Positions 33,368 through 40,822 of a DNA stretch of 64,000 nucleotides are shown piece after piece (positions within the stretch are counted from its first letter, which is position 1; each line of letters starts with the position of its first letter). The DNA is from JAJXTN01 sp038230895 (GTDB lineage: Bacteria; Patescibacteriota; Saccharimonadia; Saccharimonadales; UBA4665). The stretch covers positions 1-64,000 of the forward strand of contig JBBRMJ010000002.1 of assembly GCA_038230895.1 (NCBI GenBank), read 5' to 3'. Made by a program: the position numbers and the translations under genes. The notes beneath the pieces were generated by a model. It saw only the letters and a list, made by a program, of their open reading frames with translations, ran no database searches and was not told the DNA's origin.

Positions 33368-34484
33368 GCGTGATTATTACGAAGTATTAGGGGTCGGTAA
33401 AGATGCCAGCCCTGATGAAGTTAAAAAGGCTTTTCGCCGCGCAGCTGTAGAACATCACCCCGATCGTGGTGGTGACGAAGCTAAGTTCAAGGAACTGAAT
33501 GAGGCCTACGAAGTGCTCAAAGACACCGAAAAACGCAAACGCTATGACCAGTTCGGCCATGCCGGTGTGGGCAATGGCGGCGGGGGTGGTAACCCCTACG
33601 GCGGTTTCGGAGGCCAAGGCCAAGAAGTTAACTTTGACTTCGGTGATCTTGGTTTGGGTGACATTTTCAGCAGTTTCTTTGGTGGTGGCGGTGGTGGGCA
33701 GGGGCAAGCTCGTCAAGCGCGAGGCCGTGACGTCGAAACTGGCGTGGAAATCAGCTTCGATCAAGCTGTCTTCGGTACCGAAGTCGATCTAAGCCTCAAC
33801 CTCGATGATACGTGTGAACATTGTAAGGGCACCACCGTCGAACCCGGCCATGAACTAATCACCTGCGACCAATGTAAGGGGTCCGGGCAGGTCATGACCG
33901 TCACGCGCACCATCTTCGGCAATATCCAACAGGCCGCTGTGTGTCCGAAGTGCCGCGGACGTGGCAAAATTCCCGAAAAAGTCTGTAGCGTTTGTCACGG
34001 CAAAGGCACCCAGTCCAAGAAGCAAAAAGTCGACCTCAAAATCCCGGCCGGTGTCGATGATGGTGCCACCATTCGCTTGCGTGAACACGGTGAAGCCATC
34101 GCCAACGGCCCCAAGGGTGATCTGTACGTCAATATCCGAGTAAAATCCCACAAACGCTTCACCCGCGAAGGTGATTTAATCCTTAGTGAAGAACATATCG
34201 GTATGGTCGAAGCTGCCCTCGGTACCGAAATCGAGATCGATACGGTCGATGGCCCGGTGCGCATGAAAGTACCGGCTGGTACCCAATCTGGCGCCGACTT
34301 CAAGCTATCCAACCACGGCGTGCCACATCTGAAAGGCAGCACCCGCCCCTTCGACAAAGCTCAGGGTCAAAGAGGTGCTCACATCGTCACCATCACCGTT
34401 GACACCCCAACTAAGCTCAGCAAACACCAGCAAGCGCTTCTCGAACAATTCGACGCCGAGCCCAAAAAACGCGGCCTGTTCTAG
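33357..34484 (+). CDS. dnaJ: Chaperone protein DnaJ (type I Hsp40)
   Basis: Stimulates DnaK ATPase and delivers clients. The 375-residue protein has a J domain with the HHPDRGGDE (HPD) loop, a Gly/Phe-rich linker, four CxxCxG zinc modules (CEHCKG, CDQCKGSG, CPKCRGRG, CSVCHGKG) and the C-terminal peptide-binding domain. Complete, standard length. Its TAG stop shares the CTAG at 34481-34484 with the stop of the convergent GGDEF gene. Confidence 0.96.
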   Translation: MASKRDYYEVLGVGKDASPDEVKKAFRRAAVEHHPDRGGDEAKFKELNEAYEVLKDTEKRKRYDQFGHAGVGNGGGGGNPYGGFGGQGQEVNFDFGDLGLGDIFSSFFGGGGGGQGQARQARGRDVETGVEISFDQAVFGTEVDLSLNLDDTCEHCKGTTVEPGHELITCDQCKGSGQVMTVTRTIFGNIQQAAVCPKCRGRGKIPEKVCSVCHGKGTQSKKQKVDLKIPAGVDDGATIRLREHGEAIANGPKGDLYVNIRVKSHKRFTREGDLILSEEHIGMVEAALGTEIEIDTVDGPVRMKVPAGTQSGADFKLSNHGVPHLKGSTRPFDKAQGQRGAHIVTITVDTPTKLSKHQQALLEQFDAEPKKRGLF

Positions 34485-35251
34485 GCCGAGCGGTACTGCC
34501 CGTTCAGGGCGTGGTGTGCTGCTTTTTCAGCGGTGAGTAATTGGTCGCCTTGAATCAGCATGTCTTCTGCGGTTTGCCCAGGTTGATGTATGACTCCACC
34601 CGCTGACATGCCAAAACCTAGCGCTGTAAGTTCAGGGTGTTCCAGCATGTATATACCAAAATCCGTTTCCAATCGCCCCCGAAATGCGTCTAACCGTTCC
34701 TGGGCTGACATCGCTGAACTCGACTCAGTGCGGCCAGTCAACTCTACGAAGATAGCGAACTCATCACCACCGAGTCGGGAGGACTCATTGTCTGCGCGGT
34801 CACCATGTGCCAGTAAATCATAAAACTGCTCAGTTTGACGGGTGTCTTTCATGAGCAAGGTTGCAACATCCTTCAGAACCTGGTCGCCGGCGGCGTGCTT
34901 ACCAGGGTGCTTGTCATTCACCGCTTTAAAATTATCCAAATCAATGAATAACAGAGCAAAAATCTGGTCGGGTTGAGCCTCAGCAAGGCGTTGATTGGCA
35001 TTGGCCAGTAAGGCTTTTTTGGTCAATAAACCTGTTAAATCATCGTGATCAACGTTATGTTTCAAAGTATTGATTTCTAAGAGTCGTCGAGCACTATCAT
35101 AGGCTGTCTGCGCTACATTTTCATATGTGAGCGATGCACCAGGGTTTATTACATTACCAAGGCCGGAAAAACGTAGACTATCGGCCTCCTCTTGAGACGC
35201 TGGCGTGATATCGGCATCCGGGAGGGAGGGTAATTGGTTCTGATTATCCAT
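34481..35251 (-). CDS. GGDEF-domain protein (putative diguanylate cyclase)
   Basis: A 256-residue protein with an N-terminal helical part (1-65) and a GGDEF domain from about 70: DDLTGLLTKKALL at its start and RLGGDEFAIFVE near residue 160. The active-site GGDEF is intact, so c-di-GMP synthesis is possible. There is no RxxD inhibitory site visible in the usual place, no sensory domain and no TM helix. A GGDEF protein is uncommon in genomes of this size. No EAL, HD-GYP or PilZ protein is in the window, but the type IV pilus 15 kb away is a possible output. Confidence 0.85.
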   Translation of the reverse strand: MDNQNQLPSLPDADITPASQEEADSLRFSGLGNVINPGASLTYENVAQTAYDSARRLLEINTLKHNVDHDDLTGLLTKKALLANANQRLAEAQPDQIFALLFIDLDNFKAVNDKHPGKHAAGDQVLKDVATLLMKDTRQTEQFYDLLAHGDRADNESSRLGGDEFAIFVELTGRTESSSAMSAQERLDAFRGRLETDFGIYMLEHPELTALGFGMSAGGVIHQPGQTAEDMLIQGDQLLTAEKAAHHALNGQYRSA

Positions 35252-35308
35252 GACTAATTCTGATTTCGATTTTTAGTTTTCGCGTTTATGGCTATAATCA
35301 ATAATAAC

Positions 35309-35425
35309 ATGAAAAAGCTTACGTCTAACGAGGCTGGCTTTATACCGCTCCTCGTCACCATCATATTGATTGTCGCGGTACTAGTTTATCTCGCCTACAC
35401 CCGAGTCCTCCACGCCAAACATTGA
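35309..35425 (+). CDS. 38-residue single-TM protein with prepilin-like N terminus
   Basis: A short frame with ATG at 35309: seven basic/polar residues, then EAGFIPLLVTIILIVAVL and a short tail. The E-A-G-F junction before the hydrophobic stretch resembles a prepilin cleavage site, but +5 is Leu instead of Glu. Similar tiny GF-(A/I)-hydrophobic proteins are a recurrent feature of patescibacterial genomes. No strong ribosome-binding site. Confidence 0.5.
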   Translation: MKKLTSNEAGFIPLLVTIILIVAVLVYLAYTRVLHAKH

Positions 35426-35441
35426 GCAGTGTAAAAAGCTA

Positions 35442-35470
35442 TTGTTTAACAGCGGTATATATGATATAAT
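35442..35470 (+). promoter_or_regulatory. Sigma-70 type promoter of the retropepsin/rimK pair
   Basis: -35 TTGTTT (35442-35447), 17-nt spacer, -10 TATAAT (35465-35470). Leader about 47 nt ending in GGAGGG before ATG 35524. Confidence 0.75.
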
Positions 35471-35523
35471 TAGCAAACTCTGACAACACAGCGTTGCTGT
35501 ACCCGGCGGAGGGTCATAAAATC

Positions 35524-35964
35524 ATGAAATTTACCTGGTCACAATTCCAAAAAGCCAAAGAACCCACCACCGTGGGCCCATTCATCGTGGTTGACCTACC
35601 CCTGTTAGGCATTGAAGGTATTGATGCTAAAGTTGATACCGGTGCCTTTTCCGGCGCTCTCCATGCCAGCAATATTCGGGAAGTTAGCGACGCCGACGGC
35701 GTGAAGCATCTGCACTTCAACCCTTTAGCGAGTAAGGACCACACGCTCGAGGTCGATCATTACCATCGCCGTAGTGTTAAAAGTTCTAATGGCCAGAGTA
35801 GTCTACGCTACGCCTTTGACACCGAAGTCGAAATCCTCGGCCAACGCTACCCACTCACCATCACCCTGAGTAATCGCAGCAGTATGAAATATCAAATGCT
35901 GATCGGCCGAAAGTTCTTGCAAACGCATGGATTTTTGGTTGACGTATCAATTAATAGCAAGTAA
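35524..35964 (+). CDS. Retropepsin-like ATP-grasp-associated protease (RimK-associated, PF05618 type)
   Basis: A 146-residue aspartyl-protease-like protein: AKVDTGAFSGALHAS carries the DTGA active-site triad, with a C-terminal MLIGRKFLQTHGFLVDV segment as in other family members. The family is typically encoded beside RimK-like ATP-grasp ligases and is often annotated ATP-dependent zinc protease. ATG 35524 follows GGAGGG by 11 nt; an in-frame start at 35494 lacks this site. With rimK 26 nt downstream the two form a ligation/trimming pair by genomic association. Confidence 0.82.
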   Translation: MKFTWSQFQKAKEPTTVGPFIVVDLPLLGIEGIDAKVDTGAFSGALHASNIREVSDADGVKHLHFNPLASKDHTLEVDHYHRRSVKSSNGQSSLRYAFDTEVEILGQRYPLTITLSNRSSMKYQMLIGRKFLQTHGFLVDVSINSK

Positions 35965-35990
35965 GGTGCAGCTATGAGAAAGACGCAGCT

Positions 35991-36893
35991 ATGAATATCG
36001 CCATTTTATCCAAAGGTCCCGGCAACTACTCCACCAAGCGCCTCAAAGAGGAAGCTGAAGCCCGTGGTCACCATGTCCGCGTCATCAACTACGCCAAGTG
36101 CTATATTACCGTCGAACGTGGCAATCCAGTCATCCGTTATGAAGGTGAAGAGCTACGTGACATCGACATCATCATTCCGCGCATCGCCTCCAGCCTGACA
36201 AAGTATGGCTCATCCATAGTTCGTCAGTTCGAAATGCAGAATGTTCCATCAGTGACGAGCTCGATTGCCATTGTTCGTTCACGTGACAAGCTGCGCAGTA
36301 TGCAGATTTTGGCCAAAGCTGGTGTCGGCATTCCCAAGACTGTCTTCGCTCGTGATGCCTCTGACCTCGACGACGTCCTGGAACAAGTTGGCGGCGCCCC
36401 CGTCATCATCAAAGTTGCCCGTGGTACACATGGCAATGGCGTCGTGCTGGCCGAAACTCGCAAAGCTGGCAAAGCCGTGATGCAAGCCTTCTATGTGGAA
36501 GGTGTGAGCTTCGTGGTCCAAGAATTCGTAGCTGAAAGCGCTGGTGTCGACATCCGAGCCTTCGTCGTTAACGGCAAAGTCGTGGCCAGCATGTTACGCC
36601 AGAGCCTCGATGACGATTTCCGCTCCAATCTCCACCAAGGCGGTCAAGGCATCCCCGTCAAATTAACCGATGAAGAGCGCCGTACGGCCCAAAAAGCCGC
36701 TAAAGCCATGGGTCTGCCCGTCTGTGGCGTTGATATGATGCGTTCCGAGCGCGGTCCACTCGTCCTAGAAGTCAATTCTAGCCCCGGCTTCGGCATCGAA
36801 AAAGTCACTGACCACAATGTCGCTGACAAAATCATCGATTACGCCGAACTCATCGCCAAAGTTGGCCGCCGCAAAGACAAAATCGGCGCTTAA
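35991..36893 (+). CDS. rimK: RimK-family ATP-grasp ligase
   Basis: A 300-residue ATP-grasp enzyme. In E. coli RimK adds glutamates to ribosomal protein S6; relatives make other alpha-L-glutamyl or peptide bonds. Features: N-terminal MNIAILSKGPGNYSTKRL, DIDIIIPRIASSLTKYG, PVIIKVARGTHGNGVVLAE (ATP-grasp lysine loop), VVQEFV, RAFVVNGKVVASMLRQS, and the Mg-binding LVLEVNSSPGFGIEK. All are intact. Whether its target is S6 cannot be told from the sequence; no rpsF is nearby. Operon with the retropepsin-like gene. Confidence 0.88.
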   Translation: MNIAILSKGPGNYSTKRLKEEAEARGHHVRVINYAKCYITVERGNPVIRYEGEELRDIDIIIPRIASSLTKYGSSIVRQFEMQNVPSVTSSIAIVRSRDKLRSMQILAKAGVGIPKTVFARDASDLDDVLEQVGGAPVIIKVARGTHGNGVVLAETRKAGKAVMQAFYVEGVSFVVQEFVAESAGVDIRAFVVNGKVVASMLRQSLDDDFRSNLHQGGQGIPVKLTDEERRTAQKAAKAMGLPVCGVDMMRSERGPLVLEVNSSPGFGIEKVTDHNVADKIIDYAELIAKVGRRKDKIGA

Positions 36894-36997
36894 ACCCATC
36901 GGTTTTGCTACTTAGTTTACTGACACCTCACACATGATTAACCTCACTTACGTCTCTACTTTTAAGCGATTACTGTATCAGCTCGGAGATACTGGCG

Positions 36998-37612
36998 ATG
37001 CATGAACCAGTGTTTGTAGCGGGCAACGCACCTGCTTGGCAGAACATTGATGCTTCACCAGGCAGTACGGAACGATCCAGAGACAGTGCTTTATTGTGGC
37101 GCGCAACCAATCTCGCGATTGAAAGTGCCTTCCGGTTTGGTCATGATTTGCCAGTTGGTGCGGTGGCAGCGCACCAAGATTTAATTGTTGGTCGCTATTT
37201 TGCCAGTGACCGGAGAATTGGTTATCAGCAGGCACATGCCGAATACATGGCTGTCATGGATTGGAAAGTGCCAGCAGCTTTGCTACGAACACTAGCTCCT
37301 GATACTGTCGTCGTTTCGCTTGAGCCATGTGATAATTGTCAGGACTTCCTGGCTACCATACCAAATATAAAACGCGTTGCCTTCGGCCTGCCGCGAACAG
37401 CTGCAGAAGAACGAGGACTCATTAAGCCGCATGCCGAAACTATTTATCAGCGGGCACTGCGAGTAGGCTTGCCGTATCAAGTCGTACAAATCGAGGACGA
37501 ACAGTTGCCCTCAGCGAACGAGGCCATCCTTGATCATACGCGGCGTAATCCCGAAGCTGAGACGGTTGAGATTGATCGCCTTGGGTTGCAACGAGCACTT
37601 TCAACGTTATAG
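36998..37612 (+). CDS. Cytidine/deoxycytidylate deaminase-family protein
   Basis: A 204-residue zinc-dependent deaminase-fold protein with HAEYMAV (HAE: zinc His and catalytic Glu) and SLEPCDNCQDF (PCxxC zinc ligands). The spacing of about 53 residues between them suits the CDA/dCMP/tRNA-adenosine deaminase superfamily. Long N- and C-terminal extensions do not match ordinary TadA or CDD, so the substrate is open. ATG 36998 follows GGAG by 11 nt. Stands alone in a 100-bp flanked position. Confidence 0.75.
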   Translation: MHEPVFVAGNAPAWQNIDASPGSTERSRDSALLWRATNLAIESAFRFGHDLPVGAVAAHQDLIVGRYFASDRRIGYQQAHAEYMAVMDWKVPAALLRTLAPDTVVVSLEPCDNCQDFLATIPNIKRVAFGLPRTAAEERGLIKPHAETIYQRALRVGLPYQVVQIEDEQLPSANEAILDHTRRNPEAETVEIDRLGLQRALSTL

Positions 37613-37640
37613 TTCAGCTAGGTGCCGAGCATAACGCTCA

Positions 37641-37649
37641 TGTTATAGT
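37641..37649 (+). promoter_or_regulatory. Extended -10 (TGT-TATAGT) 7 nt before the 37657 gene
   Basis: TGT 37641-37643 and TATAGT 37644-37649; 7 nt then precede ATG 37657. Confidence 0.5.
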
Positions 37650-37656
37650 GTCAGGT

Positions 37657-38169
37657 ATGAGTCCTGCTATGATTTTAGGTGCGATGGTTGCCGTTCCGGT
37701 GGTGGTTTTGATGCTGTTGCGGGCCAATGCCGCGCTGGTATTTCTGAGTTTATGTCTCGGTGCCGTGCTGGTGCAATTCGTGGCACCGCATACGCAATCC
37801 TTCTCAGATTTGTTTTCCGCCCATAATTTATCGAATGCCCATCCGGCTAGCAACACAATCAACCTTATACTGCTGCTCGTGCCCGTTGTCTTGACTACTT
37901 TTTTCATGATTGGTACCGTCCGAGGCCGTACCAAATTGCTACTCAATGCATTGCCAGCGGCTGGTGTCGGTTTGCTCGGCGCATTGCTGCTGGTGCCTTT
38001 GTTACCCGCTGGGCTACAGTACAATATCGTTAACTCGTCGTTATGGGCAGAAGTCCAGCGTGCCCAAGATGTGATCGTTGGTTCCAGCGCCCTCGTCTGC
38101 CTTCTCGTCCTGTGGATGCAGCGTCCCAAAACTGGCGGCAGCAAACACGGCAAAAAACACAAAGTTTAG
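37657..38169 (+). CDS. Membrane protein, four TM helices, unknown function
   Basis: A 170-residue protein with hydrophobic helices at about 3-23, 26-45, 70-92 and 100-123, and a last helix near 140-158 that may make five. C terminus is a basic KTGGSKHGKKHK tail. Resembles CvpA-like or colicin-production-type small membrane proteins in general look only; no motif confirms it. ATG 37657 is preferred over upstream in-frame starts because the -10 box leaves no leader for them. Confidence 0.55.
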   Translation: MSPAMILGAMVAVPVVVLMLLRANAALVFLSLCLGAVLVQFVAPHTQSFSDLFSAHNLSNAHPASNTINLILLLVPVVLTTFFMIGTVRGRTKLLLNALPAAGVGLLGALLLVPLLPAGLQYNIVNSSLWAEVQRAQDVIVGSSALVCLLVLWMQRPKTGGSKHGKKHKV

Positions 38170-38214
38170 CTTCGCTCATTGAATTGTGTTTACGGCAGGG
38201 CCAACTAAATGAAG

Positions 38215-39009
38215 CTACGCAGTTCTTTGGGAAGTAGTTATAACCCTCAATAAGTTGTCGTGAATCAGGCCGTTGGTGACGATGAAACCACCGGTTAGTT
38301 CGCCGTCATAGCGATGATCCGCACCCTTAATATCTGTAGCTTTGCCGCCAGCTTCATCAACAATCAGCTTTACGGCTGCCGCATCCCACGCCTGGGTTGG
38401 ATTCAAGTGCGGTGCTGCATCAACAAAACCTTGGGCTACCAACATGCCTTTGAAAACACCACCATGAATCACATTAGTTAAATATACTGCTTCAGCTATA
38501 TCAAGATAGGTTTTCTGATGCCCATATAATGACGAGAACTTGGTAGGGAAGACAACCATCGCCTGTTCAAGTGTTCGGCTGCTGACTGAGATTGGTTCAC
38601 CGTTGCGGAAAGCGCCACCGCCTTTGGTAGCCCAGAATAGATCACCATTGGCTAGATCACGGGTAACAGCTACGGTCGGGGCTCCATCGATAACCAAAGC
38701 CACCGAAAAGAAACAGGCGGCTTCACCCATCATGTAGGCGATGGTGCCGTCGATAGGGTCGCACACCCACAAGCGATTTTTATCGGCTTGCCATGAACCT
38801 TCTTCCCCCAATACGCCATCAGCCGGGAACACTTTCTGAACGCCATCGATTACCAGTTGATTGATCTGCTTGTCAGCAATCGTCACCGGCGATGCATCAC
38901 TCTTTGTCTCGAATTCTACCGACTGCTTATAATACTTATCTGAAATCAGCTTGGCATCATGTGCCAATTGCTTGGCAAACGCCAACTCTGCACGATAGTC
39001 ATCACTCAT
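38215..39009 (-). CDS. Inositol-monophosphatase-family phosphatase
   Basis: A 264-residue Mg-dependent, Li-sensitive-type phosphatase. Metal-binding motifs: LGEEGSW (Glu), WVCDPIDGTIAY (DPxDGT), and QAWDAAAVKLIVDEAGG (WDxxA). N-terminal D-SPVTIADKQINQLV corresponds to the family's (S/T)xx-D-x3-(D/E) segment. Could act on inositol phosphate, histidinol phosphate (HisN) or sugar phosphates; no pathway context decides. Ends 45 nt from the 37657 gene and convergent with it. Confidence 0.88.
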   Translation of the reverse strand: MSDDYRAELAFAKQLAHDAKLISDKYYKQSVEFETKSDASPVTIADKQINQLVIDGVQKVFPADGVLGEEGSWQADKNRLWVCDPIDGTIAYMMGEAACFFSVALVIDGAPTVAVTRDLANGDLFWATKGGGAFRNGEPISVSSRTLEQAMVVFPTKFSSLYGHQKTYLDIAEAVYLTNVIHGGVFKGMLVAQGFVDAAPHLNPTQAWDAAAVKLIVDEAGGKATDIKGADHRYDGELTGGFIVTNGLIHDNLLRVITTSQRTA

Positions 39010-39027
39010 AGCTTAATGATAACAAAG

Positions 39028-39051
39028 AAAAAGACTTCAGAAGAAGTCTTT
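39028..39051 (-). terminator. Intrinsic terminator after tRNA-Lys
   Basis: On the minus strand a 9-bp stem AAAGACTTC/GAAGTCTTT with a TTCT loop is followed by TTCTTTG, 8 nt beyond the tRNA 3' end. It overlaps the upstream region of the phosphatase gene, whose ATG is at 39009. Confidence 0.7.
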
Positions 39052-39058
39052 AGATTAT

Positions 39059-39134
39059 TGGAGGGCCCAGCGGGACTCGAACCCGCGACACGAGGCTTAA
39101 AAGGCCTCTGCTCTACCAGCTGAGCTATGGGCCC
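39059..39134 (-). tRNA. tRNA-Lys (anticodon TTT), CCA encoded
   Basis: Minus strand from 39134: acceptor GGGCCCA, TA, D arm GCTC-AGCTGGTA-GAGC, A, anticodon arm GAGGC-CTTTTAA-GCCTC, variable GTGTC, T arm GCGGG-TTCGAGT-CCCGC, acceptor TGGGCCC, discriminator T, then CCA (39061-39059). All stems pair perfectly. The discriminator is T, whereas bacterial tRNA-Lys normally has A. Followed by an intrinsic terminator. Confidence 0.95.
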
Positions 39135-39136
39135 CT

Positions 39137-39157
39137 AAAAATGCGTGTGGCATTTTT
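39137..39157. terminator. Symmetric A/T-rich hairpin, possible bidirectional terminator
   Basis: Eight-base arms AAAAATGC and GCATTTTT with a 5-nt loop, 2 nt upstream of the tRNA-Lys 5' end. It could end the minus-strand electron-transfer operon (last gene ends at 39261) before the tRNA. The T-run is part of the stem, which weakens the call. The remaining 100 nt to 39261 hold nothing recognisable apart from presumed tRNA promoter sequence. Confidence 0.45.
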
Positions 39158-39260
39158 GGCTGAGACGAGCGAAGCGTCATTAGTGAATCTAATTCGACAA
39201 TTACGCTCAGCCCAACCGGGCAAATTAACTCCTTACATTATCCGTAATTTGGGCGAAAAG

Positions 39261-39905
39261 TCAATCTGAGTCAGCGCTGGAGCGGAGGCTGCCGACACGG
39301 CGGAGGCGGGATGCGATGCCAAGCACGATGATGAAGAACAAAGTTAGCCATACTATTCGCAAAAAGCCATGTTTGAGGTCAGTGCCTTCGTACAGGCCGT
39401 GCAGGAAGACCAGCGGCATCACCACGTAACCGAGATAGTGCAGCCATCGCCAGGTAGTTTTGCGGCTGTCGATCCAGCCCAATGAACTGAGGACGATGAT
39501 GACGATGCCGTACATGGCCAGCACGCCAAAACCGACAGCGAGACTACCCAGTGCGAAGCCAAGGAAGCTGGTGCCGTTATTGTTGTGCGATAGAAAGGGG
39601 ACTAGTACTTGCGGGATAGTAAAAGGCACAAACTTATCAAACAAGATGAATAGCACATGGATGAAGAGGCTGATACACAGCGCTAGGGCCATGGCTTTGT
39701 GTAGTGCCCAGGCTTTGACTGGCTCAATGACGCGGTACGTCATGCCCGTTACCTGACCGATGCCCGATAACATCAATAGGATGAGTAGGCCCGCCGAAAC
39801 AAAGCCAGCGGCGCGAATGATGTACCATTCCCATGACGTCTGGACGCGTTGGCTGGCAATGTTGAGTGTTGAGGCCGCGAAATGACCGACTAACAGGGCA
39901 GTCAT
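39261..39905 (-). CDS. Ferric-reductase-like transmembrane protein (haem b type)
   Basis: A 214-residue membrane protein with about six TM helices. Two His pairs spaced as haem ligands are visible: H-x13-H in WALHKAMALALCISLFIHVL, and H-x12-H in LHYLGYVVMPLVFLHG. This is the pattern of the ferric reductase-like transmembrane domain (YedZ/MsrQ/NOX superfamily), which carries electrons across the membrane by two b haems. It overlaps apbE by 4 nt (ATGA type) and is the last gene of oxidoreductase-apbE-haem protein. Terminal acceptor unknown. Confidence 0.8.
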   Translation of the reverse strand: MTALLVGHFAASTLNIASQRVQTSWEWYIIRAAGFVSAGLLILLMLSGIGQVTGMTYRVIEPVKAWALHKAMALALCISLFIHVLFILFDKFVPFTIPQVLVPFLSHNNNGTSFLGFALGSLAVGFGVLAMYGIVIIVLSSLGWIDSRKTTWRWLHYLGYVVMPLVFLHGLYEGTDLKHGFLRIVWLTLFFIIVLGIASRLRRVGSLRSSADSD

Positions 39906-40822
39906 GCCAGCGTTCCATAAGCTTTAGTTTGCATGTTTCTAGTATGACGAATCTGCAGTAAAGCACCAGTGATATGCTGCTGATTGATAGCCTTTTGCGC
40001 AGCCTCAACGCCAAGAATTACCAGATATTTGGCGTAGATGTCGGCGGAAACTCCGGAAGCTGATATAACCGTAGCGGTCAGCACCTCGGTTACGGCTGGT
40101 TTGCCGGTGTGCGGGTCGATGATGTGGTGCCAGTCTATGCCTCGTCGTTTAGTCGTACCAGAAGTGGCGATAGCCAAGCGTTCGCCAGTACTGTTGGTAA
40201 TTGTTCGCACAATTTTATCGTTGGCCTCGGCGTCAGCAATACCGACTTTCCATGGCTGATCCTCGCTATTAAAACCAGCACAGATGATGTCACCACCCAG
40301 AGACAGCCAGTAATGCTTAACATGTTTAGTATCAAGTAAATCAGCTAGCTGGTCGAGGAGATACCCCTTACCGATGCCGCCACTGTCGAAAGCGCTATCA
40401 GCGGGTAATCGAACCGTCGTTTGAGTAAGGATGATCGCCTCGCTTTGGGTTGTCGGCCGGCGTTGTCTGTAATCAAGATCTGACTTAATTACCGTCACTG
40501 CTGGCCAAGAGCCGACGTAGCCAGCTTGCTGGAGTGCGGGGAGCACGAGAGGGTTATAGATATCGTCGGTCTGCTCAGAGTATTGCTGGGAAACAACGAG
40601 AAAGTCGTGAAAAGCTGGTGTAATGTTTATTTCGCTGCCTGCTTCCTCGTTGACGTGGCTCAGCTCACTGTCAGACAGAAACCGACTGAAACGTCGTTCG
40701 AAACCGTGAATGCTTGCCCACAACAATTGGAAGATTGGCTGAGCCGTCGCCTCATCTTTGACGATGATGGTCAGCAGAATATCGGAAGCTAGGCCGCTAC
40801 CTGCCTGTTGCAAACGCATCAT
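39902..40822 (-). CDS. apbE: FAD:protein FMN transferase (ApbE)
   Basis: Covalently attaches FMN to a Thr/Ser of a target protein, using FAD and Mg. The 306-residue protein has FDSGGIGKGYLLDQL (family GGIAKGYAxD), HYWLSLGGDI, ATSGTTKR, and HHIIDPHTGKPA. No signal peptide or lipobox, so it would act in the cytoplasm, unlike many exported ApbE proteins. Overlaps its neighbours by 4 nt on both sides. The target protein should contain a D-x-x-(S/T)-G-A-(S/T) motif; none was spotted in the two partners. Confidence 0.88.
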   Translation of the reverse strand: MMRLQQAGSGLASDILLTIIVKDEATAQPIFQLLWASIHGFERRFSRFLSDSELSHVNEEAGSEINITPAFHDFLVVSQQYSEQTDDIYNPLVLPALQQAGYVGSWPAVTVIKSDLDYRQRRPTTQSEAIILTQTTVRLPADSAFDSGGIGKGYLLDQLADLLDTKHVKHYWLSLGGDIICAGFNSEDQPWKVGIADAEANDKIVRTITNSTGERLAIATSGTTKRRGIDWHHIIDPHTGKPAVTEVLTATVISASGVSADIYAKYLVILGVEAAQKAINQQHITGALLQIRHTRNMQTKAYGTLA

